NCBI RefSeq assembly: GCF_004151485.1 | Contig: NZ_SBFF01000013.1 | Location: 62,402 to 126,401 of the forward strand | Source: Sphingosinicella sp. CPCC 101087 | GTDB taxonomy: Bacteria > Pseudomonadota > Alphaproteobacteria > Sphingomonadales > Sphingomonadaceae | DNA length: 64,000 nt | Direction: 5' to 3' | Shown: piece by piece, positions 31,107-39,933 of the stretch | Layout of the letters: each line of letters begins with the position of its first letter | Numbering within the stretch: the stretch's first letter is position 1 | Notes under the pieces: model-generated | Database searches by the model: none | Told to the model about the DNA's origin: nothing | The model's input: the letters and a program-made list of their open reading frames with translations, nothing else | Position numbers and translations under genes: made by a program

Positions 31107-32765
31107 TCAGTTGTGCCGCTCGCGCATCTCGCGAGCCGCCTCTCGCATTTCCTGCGCGCCCTCGCGCATGCCCTGGGCACCATCGCGCAGCCCCTCGGCC
31201 GCCTCGCGCAGATCCTCGTGTGTCACCGTCTCGCCCCGCGCCCGGGCTCGGGCGATCGCGCGCTCGCGATAGTGCGGATCCTCGAGGCGGGAGGCTTCCT
31301 CCTCCATCGAGCGGGCGCTCGATTCCATGCTTTCGGCGCCGCTCATCATTCCGACCGCGCCATGGGCCATCGAGGCGCTGACGATCCGGGGCACGGTGCG
31401 GATGGCGCGCTTCGCCTCTCGCATCGCGAGCCGCATCTGGCGGTGCGAGTCGGCCCTGGCCCGGGCCTGCTGCCTGCGCGCCTCCCGCATGGCCCGCGAC
31501 ATCTCGGCCCGGCTGAGAGATGCGCGCCGCATCTCGGTCCGGGCCTCGCGCAGCGCCTCCTCGATCGTCTCGCTGTCGATCGTGGCCGCGGCGAGCGCCG
31601 CTTCGACCTGCGGACCGACATCGGGGATCTCGGGCACGGTGACGTGGATCTCGCCGGCGTCATGCACCTGCGGCGGTTCCGGCGCTTCCGCTGCGGCCGG
31701 CGGCGCCGAAGTCTCGGACACGGACGGCGGCAGCGGGACGGCTCGCACGCCTTCCGCCGGTGCCTCGGCTTCCTCGAGCGCCTCGGGCGGCGGCGCGGCC
31801 ACGAGCCGCATCGCGGCCACGGGAGCGGCGATGCCGAAGCAGAGCAGGATCGCGGCCGCCGTCCAGGCGGAGCCCGAGGGCCGCTCGCGCACGCTGCGGT
31901 CGAGCACCGCCCTGACCCGCCGGCCGAGCGCATGGCCGGACGGCGCAATGCTGTTGGCGGGAAGAAGAGGGTTGCTCTGCGCCCAGTTCAGCAGGGTCTC
32001 GGCGTAGCGCGCCGGTTCGACCCGCCCGGCGGCTTCGCAATCGGCCGCCTCCTCGGCCTGCTGGACCGTTTCGCGCTCGAGCATCCAGACCAAAGGATTG
32101 AACCAGAAGAGCGTTGCCGCGATGCGCGACAGCATCAGCGCCGGCCAGTCGCGCCGCGCCACATGCGCCAGTTCGTGCGCAAGGATCGCCTCGGCATCGT
32201 CCGGCTGACCCAGCGTATCCGTATCGATCAGCACGACCGGCTGGCGCCAGCCCCAACTCAGCGGCGAGTTGACCTCGTTCGAGACGAGCAGGCGGACCGA
32301 ATCGGAGTCGCTGACGCTCCAGCGGACGCGCTCGAAGGCGGCCAGCCATTCCGGACAGGTTACTTCGTCCGCCGTGCGGGTCCAGCGGTGGAGGGTCCAA
32401 AGGCCCGCCAGCAGCCGCGAGCCGACCATCGCCAGCCCGCCGAGATAAGCGAGGATGACGAGCGGGGTGGGATCGTCCCAGATGGTCGGCTCGGGCGCAG
32501 CGCCCATGGCGCCGGCGAGCTGGAGCTCGGGCGGAATATCGTAGGGAGCGGTCGCAAGCGGATCGGGCGCGGCGAAGGCGACGATCTCCAAGGCCGGAAG
32601 CCAGATCGCTATCAGCGGCAGGAGCAGGAGCATCCCGACGCCGATGCGCAGCACCAGGGCGCGGTCGGCGGCGGCGCGCGACCGCAACGCGTAAGCGAGC
32701 GCCAGCGTAGCACCGCTGATCAGCGCCGATTTCCAGGCCATCTCCGCAAAGAAGTCCAGGGTCAT
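31107..32765 (-). CDS. M56 (BlaR1/MecR1-like) metallopeptidase, second copy
   Basis: A 552-residue membrane metallopeptidase. Start ATG 32765; N-terminal helices including 'DFFAEMAWKSALISGATLAL' and 'IGVGMLLLLPLIAIWLPAL'. The zinc motif is 'AILAHELAHVARRDWPAL' with HELAH at 197-201, and a further membrane helix occurs near 'GSAWTAAAILLCFGIAAPVA'. The outer part is acidic then strongly helical and Arg/Glu/Met-rich (for example 'RAEMSRAMREARRQQARARA'), probably a coiled coil. It has no penicillin-binding sensor domain. The first 60 residues are nearly the same as in the other M56 gene (33707-35278), indicating duplication. It is the last gene of the operon. Confidence 0.88.
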   Translation of the reverse strand: MTLDFFAEMAWKSALISGATLALAYALRSRAAADRALVLRIGVGMLLLLPLIAIWLPALEIVAFAAPDPLATAPYDIPPELQLAGAMGAAPEPTIWDDPTPLVILAYLGGLAMVGSRLLAGLWTLHRWTRTADEVTCPEWLAAFERVRWSVSDSDSVRLLVSNEVNSPLSWGWRQPVVLIDTDTLGQPDDAEAILAHELAHVARRDWPALMLSRIAATLFWFNPLVWMLERETVQQAEEAADCEAAGRVEPARYAETLLNWAQSNPLLPANSIAPSGHALGRRVRAVLDRSVRERPSGSAWTAAAILLCFGIAAPVAAMRLVAAPPPEALEEAEAPAEGVRAVPLPPSVSETSAPPAAAEAPEPPQVHDAGEIHVTVPEIPDVGPQVEAALAAATIDSETIEEALREARTEMRRASLSRAEMSRAMREARRQQARARADSHRQMRLAMREAKRAIRTVPRIVSASMAHGAVGMMSGAESMESSARSMEEEASRLEDPHYRERAIARARARGETVTHEDLREAAEGLRDGAQGMREGAQEMREAAREMRERHN

Positions 32766-32784
32766 GGCGACCTCCTCTCCCCTC

Positions 32785-33696
32785 TTACAAGCGGCCGTCC
32801 GCGGCCGCATTGGCACGGCGGGCATCGTCCGGCGTCACGCCGTGAATCTTCATCGTGATCAATTCGTCGACGCTGAGCTGCCGGTAGCCGGCCTCGGCCA
32901 TTCCTCGAATGAAGGAAGGCGACACGTCGTGGATCGCCAGCTGCACCAGCTGCTCGGCGCCGACACTCTCATAGCCCGACTCGGCGAGCGCCCGCACGAA
33001 ATCGAGCTCGACGTCGTGGATCCGCATCTGGACGAGCTGATCCGGCGTGAGACGGGCGTAAGCGGGACCGAGCGCATGCAGGCCGGCGATATATTCGGGC
33101 GTCACGTCATGAATGCGCATGGCTACGAGCCGGTCGGCCTCCCCGGCCCGATAGCCCGCCGCATCGAGGGCGCGCAGGTAGCCGACATCGGCACCGTGGA
33201 CGCCGAGCGCCACCAGGTCCGACACGTCCGGGCGCGCATAATCCTGTCGCTCGAGCTCCTCGATCAGCGGCGTGCCGACATTCTGAAGCGCGAGCTGATA
33301 CTGGTCCCGAGTGTCGGGCCGGCCGATACCGCGCCGCTCCAGCATCGCCGCGAAGGCGGCGTCGGCGGTGAACCGGCATTGGCCGGAGCCGCGACGTTCC
33401 CGTACCGTGCCGCTGCAATCGAGCGTCCCCGCCTCGCGCGCCATTCGGAACCGGACCGGGCCGTCCTGGCCAAGCGCGAGACCCGGAAGCTCGGCAAGCG
33501 CATAATCGCGGGAGTTGTGGCTTTGGCCTCCGGCCGTGCGGTGGCGCAGGCCGAGTTCGACCTGATCGGCCGAATCGTCCGAAGGCTCGGCTACCCAGGT
33601 GACGGACAGCGTCCCCGCTTCGGGCGCCGGGGCCGCCGAGGCCTGCGTCAGCGCCAGCGCGGCCGCTGCGGCGAAAAGGAACTTGCCCACCATCAT
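32785..33696 (-). CDS. Exported protein with 'MRIHDV' repeats
   Basis: About 303 residues with a signal peptide ('FLFAAAAALALTQASA'), then a beta-rich segment with a Cys pair ('TLDCSGTVRERRGSGQCRF'). About five tandem repeats of some 27 residues run from near residue 165 to the end, each centred on [DE]xLVxMxIHDVxPxFxRxLxxAGY. The same repeat forms the extracellular tail of the adjacent M56 protein. It lies 10 bases after that gene and 19 before the second M56 gene. No function is known to me; a periplasmic sensor, ligand or decoy for the M56 proteins is a reasonable guess. Two ATGs (33696, 33693) are possible starts. Confidence 0.78.
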   Translation of the reverse strand: MMVGKFLFAAAAALALTQASAAPAPEAGTLSVTWVAEPSDDSADQVELGLRHRTAGGQSHNSRDYALAELPGLALGQDGPVRFRMAREAGTLDCSGTVRERRGSGQCRFTADAAFAAMLERRGIGRPDTRDQYQLALQNVGTPLIEELERQDYARPDVSDLVALGVHGADVGYLRALDAAGYRAGEADRLVAMRIHDVTPEYIAGLHALGPAYARLTPDQLVQMRIHDVELDFVRALAESGYESVGAEQLVQLAIHDVSPSFIRGMAEAGYRQLSVDELITMKIHGVTPDDARRANAAADGRL

Positions 33697-33706
33697 CGCG
33701 CGCGTC

Positions 33707-35278
33707 CTAGATTTCGCCGCGGATGGCCATCGCCACCAGTCGGTCCACCGAAGGCAGGCGGCCTTCCCTGGAGGCGGCGCGGCGCGCACCGCGAGCATCG
33801 ACGCCATGGATCCGCATGGCCATGAGCTGGTCCGGGGTCAGGTTCGGATAGCCGGCGCGGATCATGTCGCGAACGAAGGCCGGAGTGACGTCGTGGACGC
33901 GCATCGCGACCAGATCGTCCGCGGCAAGCCGCGCATAAGCCGGACCGAGCGCGGCGAGCTCGCCGACATAGCCGGGATCGACGCCGTGGATCCGCATCGC
34001 CACCAGAGTCTCGACCGGCACCAGGGCACGCGGCGGGACCGGCGGCCTCGGCGTCCCGGGCGCAGCCGGAGCGAAGGCGGCCGGAGGCGCGGGCGGTGCA
34101 GCGGGAGCAAGCGGAGCCGGCGATCCGGGCGACGGCGGAGCGAGCGGCGCCTTGGGCGCGGCTTGCCCGACGACGGTGATCGCGGCGACGGGCGCAGGCG
34201 GTGCGCTCGGCGCCGGCGGTGCTGCGTGGGAAATCGGAGCGGCCGGCGCGGGCGGGGCCGCGGGCGCGGCGGGTGCGGAGGGCGGAGGCACGGGCGCCGC
34301 CTCGACCAGCTCCACCGCGGCGACCGGCGCGGCGAGGCCGACGCAGGCGACCATCGCGGCCGCGGTCCAGGCCGAGCCACGGGGCCGCTCCCGCCGGCCG
34401 GCGTCGAGCACGGCCCGGATGCGACGTGCGAGAGCGCCCGCGGAGGAAGCGATGCTGTTGGCCGGAAGTGCGCCGGCGACGGGCGCGCAGTTCAGAAGGG
34501 TCCGGGCGTAAAGCGACGGCTCGAGAGCGCCGATGGCGTGGGAATCGGCCGCCTCCTCGGTCTGCTGCTCGACCTCGCGCTCGAGCCACCGCACAAGCGG
34601 ATTGAACCAGAAAACGGCCGAAACCAGGCGCGACAGCAAGAGGGCGGGCCAGTCGCGGCGGGCGACGTGGGCGACCTCATGGGCAAGGATCGCCTCGGCG
34701 TCCTCCGGCCGGTCCAGAGTTTCGCGGTCGATCAGGATGACCGGCCGGCGCCAGCCCCAGCTCAACGGCGAGGGGAGCTCGTCGGAGACCAGCAGCCGCA
34801 GCCTCTCGGCATCCGGTGCGGCCCAGCGAGCCCGATCGAGCGCCGCGCGCCATTCCGGACAGGTGACCTCCCGCGCCGCCGCGGTCCAGCGCCGAAGCGT
34901 GGCGAGACCGGCAATCAGCCGGCTGCCGACCATGAGCAGCCCGGCCAGATAGGCGATCAGGAGGAGCGGCGTCGGATCGTCCCAGATGCTGGTTCCGGCC
35001 GGCTGCATGGCTGCCGTCAAGGGCAGGACGGGACCGGATTCCGGTGCGGCGACGACGGCCGGAACCGCGCTTGCCGCGGGCGCCGCCCAGATCTCGATGC
35101 GGAGCGCCGGAAGCCAGAGCGAGACGAGCGGAAGCAGAAGCAGCGCCACGACGCCGGCCTGGAGCACCAGCACGCGATCGGCCGCGGCGCGCGACCTCAG
35201 CAACGCGGCCAGCGCGAGGGCGGCGGCGCTGATCAGCGCCGACTTCCAGGCCATCTCGATGAAGAAGTCGACGGTCAT
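33707..35278 (-). CDS. M56 (BlaR1/MecR1-like) metallopeptidase with repeat tail
   Basis: A 523-residue signalling metallopeptidase of the inner membrane. The zinc motif HEVAH is at 200-204 in 'AILAHEVAHVARRDWPALLL', with 'TEEAADSHAIG' (240-250) carrying the third ligand. A membrane helix lies near 303-322, then a Pro/Ala-rich spacer (about 328-418), then three to four 'LVAMRIHGV' repeats (423-523) in place of the beta-lactam sensor of BlaR1. The start overlaps the BlaI-like gene (ATGA), so translation is coupled. Family members cleave or inactivate the partner repressor when the outer domain senses a signal; the signal here is unknown. Confidence 0.9.
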   Translation of the reverse strand: MTVDFFIEMAWKSALISAAALALAALLRSRAAADRVLVLQAGVVALLLLPLVSLWLPALRIEIWAAPAASAVPAVVAAPESGPVLPLTAAMQPAGTSIWDDPTPLLLIAYLAGLLMVGSRLIAGLATLRRWTAAAREVTCPEWRAALDRARWAAPDAERLRLLVSDELPSPLSWGWRRPVILIDRETLDRPEDAEAILAHEVAHVARRDWPALLLSRLVSAVFWFNPLVRWLEREVEQQTEEAADSHAIGALEPSLYARTLLNCAPVAGALPANSIASSAGALARRIRAVLDAGRRERPRGSAWTAAAMVACVGLAAPVAAVELVEAAPVPPPSAPAAPAAPPAPAAPISHAAPPAPSAPPAPVAAITVVGQAAPKAPLAPPSPGSPAPLAPAAPPAPPAAFAPAAPGTPRPPVPPRALVPVETLVAMRIHGVDPGYVGELAALGPAYARLAADDLVAMRVHDVTPAFVRDMIRAGYPNLTPDQLMAMRIHGVDARGARRAASREGRLPSVDRLVAMAIRGEI

Positions 35279-35664
35279 TCGCCGCGCTCCCCCGAGTCGG
35301 ATTCCTTGGCCTGGTCGATCGCGCGCCTGAGCGCCGCGGCTTCCTCGGGGGTCAGGCTCTTGGTCAGGCCGAGCAGGGCCGTGGCGGCGCTCGCCGCCGA
35401 GCCGTCGAAAAAGGTCCGCACCATCTGCTTCAGCGCCGATTCGCGGACCTTCGCGGCCTGCGGCACGCTCTCATAGACATAGGCCTGGTCGACCGCCTGG
35501 TGCCTGACGAGCCCGCGCGCCTCGAGCCGGGCCAAGAGGGTGCGAACCGCCGAATAGCTCGGCGGATCGGCCATGGCGGCACGGATTTCGGCGGCGGTCG
35601 CCTTTCCGGCGCTGCACAGCAATTCGAAGATTTCGCGTTCGCGTCTGGGAAGGGAATCGATCAT
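35275..35664 (-). CDS. BlaI/MecI/CopY-family transcriptional repressor
   Basis: About 129 residues. The winged-helix part is 'LPRREREIFELLCSAGKATA', 'EIRAAMADPPSYSAVRTLLA' and 'RLEARGLVRHQAVDQAYVYE', followed by a C-terminal dimerisation helix region. These repressors bind TACA-NN-TGTA-like dyads and are inactivated through the partner M56 protease. ATG 35664 follows 'CAGGTGAGGTCC'; a GTG at 35673 is an alternative. It is the first gene of a four-gene operon with two M56 proteases and a repeat protein. No beta-lactamase is in the operon. Confidence 0.93.
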   Translation of the reverse strand: MIDSLPRREREIFELLCSAGKATAAEIRAAMADPPSYSAVRTLLARLEARGLVRHQAVDQAYVYESVPQAAKVRESALKQMVRTFFDGSAASAATALLGLTKSLTPEEAAALRRAIDQAKESDSGERGE

Positions 35665-35675
35665 GGACCTCACCT

Positions 35676-35704
35676 GCTACCCCTGTAGCATGCCACAATT
35701 GTAG
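35676..35704. promoter_or_regulatory. Candidate BlaI-type operator pair
   Basis: Just upstream of the repressor start are two dyads: GCTAC-CCCT-GTAGC (35676-35689, perfect) and CCACAATTGTAG (35693-35704). Read on the minus strand, the second is CTACAATTGTGG, close to the BlaI/MecI core TACA-NN-TGTA. Their position over the likely promoter suggests autorepression. This is a motif-based inference. Confidence 0.55.
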
Positions 35705-35710
35705 CAGGAT

Positions 35711-36033
35711 GCAAGTCGCTTCGTCGTCCGCGTCCATCGTTTCGGCTCCGCAAGATGAAGCCCCGATGAACCGCGCGGCGCATGGCGCACGCCACTGCTG
35801 TCCTATTCCTATAACACGGTTGCGGCGAATGGCCAATGGACTTCGGTCATTCCGTCGGCGCGGCGGGGCTGGATCCAATCCGGGCGGGCGGCCATCGCGG
35901 GGAATCCATTTCGATCGTCGCCGTGGGGGGTGATTCCGCTTCGGCCCCAGCCTTCGCTGGGCGACGGGAAACATATTGGCCTGGGCTCCGGCCTTCGCTG
36001 GGCGACGTCGGGGACCTGATGCGGCCGAGGGCG
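35711..36033. other. Intergenic region with two REP-like hairpins
   Basis: No gene is recognised here. It holds two related elements: CCCAGC-CTTC-GCTGGG (35946-35961) and CCGGC-CTTC-GCTGG (about 35989-36002), each inside 'GGCC...TTCGCTGGGCGACG'. A third relative lies at 53402-53419. The rest is AT-richer near 35795-35835, as expected for an upstream region of the repressor operon. Confidence 0.55.
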
Positions 36034-36459
36034 TCAGGCGCCTTCGGGATATCGGCCGCGCATATGGTCGAGCGACTCGGCAACCAGCGCTTCGAGCACG
36101 CATTCGTCCACGTCGGCGAGTCGCTTGATATAGAGACAGGACTTGCCGGTCCGGTGCCGGCCGAGGCGGTCCATCAGCGCCTGATGGCGCGGCGCATCGC
36201 TGGAAAGATAGAGGACCAGCTCCTTCGCCCGCGGCGAAAAGCCGATCCGGCACATGTCGCCCTCGTGACCGCTCGCATAGCGATAGTGATAGGTGCCGAA
36301 GCCGACGATGGCCGGGCCCCACATCCGGGCCGGCTCGCCCGAGACTCGCTCCATCATGGCGCGGACTTTCCGAGCGTCCTCGCGGCGGACGGGGTCGGGA
36401 ACCGCGTCGAGAAAGGCGTCGACGCTGATCTCGCTAGGCTTGGTCTTGAGCTCGGCCAT
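36034..36459 (-). CDS. DUF1801 domain protein
   Basis: A 141-residue protein with the DUF1801 (YdhG-like) pattern: 'VDAFLDAVPDPVRREDARKV' at the start, 'GPAIVGFGTYHYRYASGHEG' and 'IGFSPRAKELVLYLS' in the centre, and 'GKSCLYIKRLADVDECVLEA' near the end. The fold is a small alpha/beta domain of unknown biochemical role, found in cytosolic proteins. It is a single gene, followed after 66 bases on the far side by a DUF6265 gene on the same strand. Confidence 0.88.
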   Translation of the reverse strand: MAELKTKPSEISVDAFLDAVPDPVRREDARKVRAMMERVSGEPARMWGPAIVGFGTYHYRYASGHEGDMCRIGFSPRAKELVLYLSSDAPRHQALMDRLGRHRTGKSCLYIKRLADVDECVLEALVAESLDHMRGRYPEGA

Positions 36460-36525
36460 CGCACCTTTCCTCGCAATCCGAAGCTTATGCGCCCATCGCC
36501 CGGGCCTTGGAAGCCGAGGGCGACG

Positions 36526-36960
36526 TCAGTCGCGGCGGCGGTAGGTCCAGCTCGAAGCCCTGGACCCGTCCGCGGCCGAGATCGTCGCCACCATCGTATC
36601 GCCCTCGCGGCGATAGGCGATACGCTGGGGAAAATCGTGCGAAGGATTGGCGAAGGTGGCGTTCGAGCCCCCGCTCTCCACCAATCGGAAGGAGACCACC
36701 GCCCGGCCTCCGGGCGCGGCGAGATAGACCGGCACGCCGTCCTCGCCGCGCTCGATCCGAAGATGTTCGAACTCGCTCGGCTCCTCGCCGCGGCCGGATC
36801 GGCTGTAGCCAATCATCGCGCCGCCGCGGGGGACCGACCAATGCTCCTCGCTCCAGCGTTCGCCGCTCACCATCTCCCAGGTACCCGCCATCCATCCGAG
36901 GTCGCTCGCCGCCGGCGCGGGCGAAGCCGCGGCCAGCGCCAATGCCAGCAATATCTTCAT
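36526..36960 (-). CDS. DUF6265-type exported protein
   Basis: A 144-residue protein with a short signal peptide ('LLALALAAASPAPAASDLGW') followed by 'MAGTWEMVSGERWSEEHWS', 'SEFEHLRIERGEDGVPVYLA' and 'ATFANPSHDFPQRIAYRREG'. These are features of a lipocalin-like domain annotated as DUF6265; the 'W-M-x-G-x-W' opening and 'NPxHDFPQRIxY' motif are distinctive. The ligand and function are unknown. It lies 40 bases downstream of the large esterase gene on the same strand and could be co-transcribed. Confidence 0.8.
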   Translation of the reverse strand: MKILLALALAAASPAPAASDLGWMAGTWEMVSGERWSEEHWSVPRGGAMIGYSRSGRGEEPSEFEHLRIERGEDGVPVYLAAPGGRAVVSFRLVESGGSNATFANPSHDFPQRIAYRREGDTMVATISAADGSRASSWTYRRRD

Positions 36961-37000
36961 GGCCTGCCTCCCTCTCGCGCCGCGCGTGCGCGGCCAGCCC

Positions 37001-39706
37001 TTATTGCTCCGTGCGGGCCGCGCTCCGCAACAGCGGATCGCCCGGGAAGGTCCAGCGGTCGTCGCGCCGCCAGCTTCGGTCGAACACGCCCGAGGCGATC
37101 CAGCCGCGTTCGGGCAACAGGCCCGGCTCGAGAGCCGGGCTGACGGCGTCGCGCAGCGTCCAGTCGTAGGAATTGATCCGGATTCCGGCCACCGGATGCC
37201 AGTAGGAGGCAGGGTCCCAAAGCCTCAGGCCCGCCGCGGAGGTGCCGGCGACGAGCATCACATAGCGATCGTCCGCGACCGGGCTGGGATAGACGAGGTC
37301 GAGCAGGGCATCGCGCGCGGCGAAGGAGCGGCCGTCGATCGTGACCGAATCCGGGGAGACCCGCACCGGAAGCCGGTTCCACAGGCGCCGGCTCACCGCA
37401 TTGGCGTCCGGCCCGCCGATCAGGACGAGGCTGAAGCTGCGCTCCATCTCGGGCGTGAGGTCGCGGTCGGCGACGATGCGGGGCACGACGTGTTGCCAGA
37501 GGCGCCATTGCTCGGCGAGCCGGTCCGCCATGTCGCGGGTCAGGCGCCTGATCTCGGGATCCCGGGCGGTCGTACCGGCGACGATGACGAAGGGGGTGGC
37601 GAAGACGTTGGACAGGCCGCCTTCCAGCCCCGCGCGCTTGACCTGCGGGCGTCGGCGCCGGTCGGGAAGAGAGAGCCGCGCCCGGCCCGACCCGTCGAGC
37701 GCCGCTTCGACCGGACGCCCGTTCCACACCACCTGCAGCGGGCCCGGTCCGGCGAGCGCCGGCGGCGGGGCGAGGACCAGCGACGCGACGTTGCGCGTGT
37801 CGAGGCGCAGCCGGCCGGGCTCCACCATCTCGGCCTCGGCCTCGATCATCTCGAGCGGCCGCTCGGCGCCCTCGATGCGCACCCACCAGGCACCGGCACC
37901 TTCCAGGTCGGTGGCGCGGATCCGAACCTGGCGCGGGGCCGCGGCGCGGCGGTGGCGAAGCATCCATTCGATCGCCTGGTCGCGCCAGTGCAGCTCCTCA
38001 TGTCCCAGGCCGGGATATTCGCGGTAGCGGACGTCATAGCCCCAGCGCTGGAGTCGTTCGACGGCGTGACGCGAAAAGAGCACGTCGACCGTGGAGTCGG
38101 CGTCGCCATGATGGACGAAGACCGGGGTGGCGATCAGCTGCTCGGCGCCGGCGAAGGAACTGTGCGCCTCGGCCAGCCACCTCTCCATCGGCCGGTCGGC
38201 GGCGGGATTGGAGAAAGCGCCACGGCGCTGCAGGCGGAAGTCCCAGCCGCCGAACACCGGCACGATCGCCGCGAACAGATCGGGGTGTCGCGAACCGATC
38301 AGCCAGGTGCCCGAGCCGCCCATCGACTCTCCGGTCAGGTAGACGCGGTCCTCGTCCACGCGCAGGCGTCTCTTCGCCTCGTCGAGACAGCGCAGCACGT
38401 CGCGCTCGCCGATGCCGCCATATTGGGCGTTGGCGCGGCCATGGGCTTCGATCCAGATGATGTTCCACCGGTCCGCCATCTCGTCGTGGCGCTGATCGAC
38501 CCGCCAGAAGCGGATGTAAGGCGGGTTGGGCGGGTTGAAGCCGTGCAGGTAGATCACCGTCGGTGACGGCCGCGCGGGATCGTAGTCGGGCGGCAGGTGA
38601 GCGCGGCAGAATTGGGTGGACCCGTCGACCGGGTCGATCCAGGCCAGGCGGACCATTCCCGACGGGCGTGCCGCCGCCTGCGGACCCAGGTCGAGCTCCG
38701 CCGCCTCCATCAGCACCGCATGCACCGTCTCGGGATGCCGGTCGAGCGCGACCAGGTCGGCGCCGGCGCGGTCGGCGAGCAGCGCGCCGAGCATCCGCCA
38801 GTGGCCGCTCGCCGAATCGTCGCCGCCGGCTGCAGCCGCGCGTTCGAGCAAGTTCCGGGCGGCCGGCGCCGGATCGCCCTTGTACCAGGGCAGCCAGGCG
38901 ACGGCCGGCGCGCCGAACGCGTCCGCGCCTGTCACGCGCAGCTCGTAGGGTCCGTCGGGCCAGGCCGCTGCCTCGAAGACCGCCGAGCCTCGGCGATCCG
39001 CCGGCGCCTCCGCGACCGTCCGGCCGCCGGGCGCGAGGACGGCAATCCGGACGGAGGCGGCCGGTGTAGGCGCGCCTGCATGGACGACGAGACGGCCGGA
39101 ATCGCTGTCGATCCAGGGCGCCAGCGCCGGCGCGGCGACCGGTTGGCCGGATTCGAGCAGCCGCGCGGTCAGTTGGGGCGGGCCGTCCGAATGTTCGGTG
39201 CGAAGCAGGATCCGGTTCTCGCCGGCGCGGAGGCGGACCGGAAGGCGCACGGAGTCGCGGACCAGCGCCTGCGCGCCGGGGACTTCGCCGGCCGGCACGC
39301 CATTGACCCAGGCCTGAACGGGCATGCGGCTGCCGATGGCCAGCTCGGCGGGACCGGCCTGTTCGCGCTCCAGCGTGGTGAAGGCGTAGACGAAGCGGGA
39401 ATCCGGCGGCGACCCGTCCGGCGGCCTCATCTCCGTGACGTCCGACCAGGCGACGTGCGCGGACCAGCCGTCGTCGGGGCCGTCGGGCGCCAGCGCCGCC
39501 TCGCCGGGGAGCGGCGTCCCCGAGGCCTTGACCAGCCAGTTCCTGAGGGCGCGGGCGACGCCGGGGGTCCACAGATCGCGCTGGGCGTCGCGGACCGCCT
39601 GGCTGCGCGTGTCGGGGGGCGCGGGCTCGGGTGCCTGGGCCCGCGCCTGAAGGGCCAGCGCCGCCGCGGCGAGCGTGAAGGCAGGCAGATACGGCAAGCG
39701 ACGCAC
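37001..39706 (-). CDS. Large exported alpha/beta hydrolase (prolyl-oligopeptidase/esterase fold)
   Basis: A 901-residue protein with GTG start at 39706, preceded by 'GGGAGGGACTGCC', and a signal peptide ending near 'ALQARAQA'. The N-terminal half is beta-rich. The catalytic domain has 'TVIYLHGFNPPNPPYIRFW', the nucleophile elbow 'RVYLTGESMGGSGTWLIG', acid region 'VFVHHGDADSTVDV' and His in 'YPGLGHEELHW'. A further C-terminal region has 'SFSLVLIGGPDANAVSRRLW'. It resembles secreted phospholipase/esterases of the polyhydroxybutyrate-depolymerase and prolyl-oligopeptidase-like groups. The substrate is unknown. The TetR gene upstream may control it. Confidence 0.82.
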   Translation of the reverse strand: MRRLPYLPAFTLAAAALALQARAQAPEPAPPDTRSQAVRDAQRDLWTPGVARALRNWLVKASGTPLPGEAALAPDGPDDGWSAHVAWSDVTEMRPPDGSPPDSRFVYAFTTLEREQAGPAELAIGSRMPVQAWVNGVPAGEVPGAQALVRDSVRLPVRLRAGENRILLRTEHSDGPPQLTARLLESGQPVAAPALAPWIDSDSGRLVVHAGAPTPAASVRIAVLAPGGRTVAEAPADRRGSAVFEAAAWPDGPYELRVTGADAFGAPAVAWLPWYKGDPAPAARNLLERAAAAGGDDSASGHWRMLGALLADRAGADLVALDRHPETVHAVLMEAAELDLGPQAAARPSGMVRLAWIDPVDGSTQFCRAHLPPDYDPARPSPTVIYLHGFNPPNPPYIRFWRVDQRHDEMADRWNIIWIEAHGRANAQYGGIGERDVLRCLDEAKRRLRVDEDRVYLTGESMGGSGTWLIGSRHPDLFAAIVPVFGGWDFRLQRRGAFSNPAADRPMERWLAEAHSSFAGAEQLIATPVFVHHGDADSTVDVLFSRHAVERLQRWGYDVRYREYPGLGHEELHWRDQAIEWMLRHRRAAAPRQVRIRATDLEGAGAWWVRIEGAERPLEMIEAEAEMVEPGRLRLDTRNVASLVLAPPPALAGPGPLQVVWNGRPVEAALDGSGRARLSLPDRRRRPQVKRAGLEGGLSNVFATPFVIVAGTTARDPEIRRLTRDMADRLAEQWRLWQHVVPRIVADRDLTPEMERSFSLVLIGGPDANAVSRRLWNRLPVRVSPDSVTIDGRSFAARDALLDLVYPSPVADDRYVMLVAGTSAAGLRLWDPASYWHPVAGIRINSYDWTLRDAVSPALEPGLLPERGWIASGVFDRSWRRDDRWTFPGDPLLRSAARTEQ

Positions 39707-39933
39707 GGCAGTCCCTCCCCCTTTTTGCGACTATGTTAGCGCAAACATTTCTGGACGCCAGCGGCGATTGCGAACGGCGCGGCAGTCTGCGCGGTTGGGA
39801 AGCTCTCGAGCGATTTCCTGAAGGCACGGCCGTGAATGGAGGCCGAAGGCCGACCGCCGTGCCGAGCGCCCGACGACGGCGAGCGCGTCTGGATGCGGGC
39901 CGGCGCCGGGATGACGTGGTCCGGAAGGGAGGT

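Noticed and set aside
31107-35673. Beta-lactam resistance operon
   Set aside because: BlaI and M56 genes suggest it, but both M56 proteins lack the penicillin-binding sensor and no beta-lactamase is in the operon. The class C-like serine hydrolase at 57196 is over 20 kb away.
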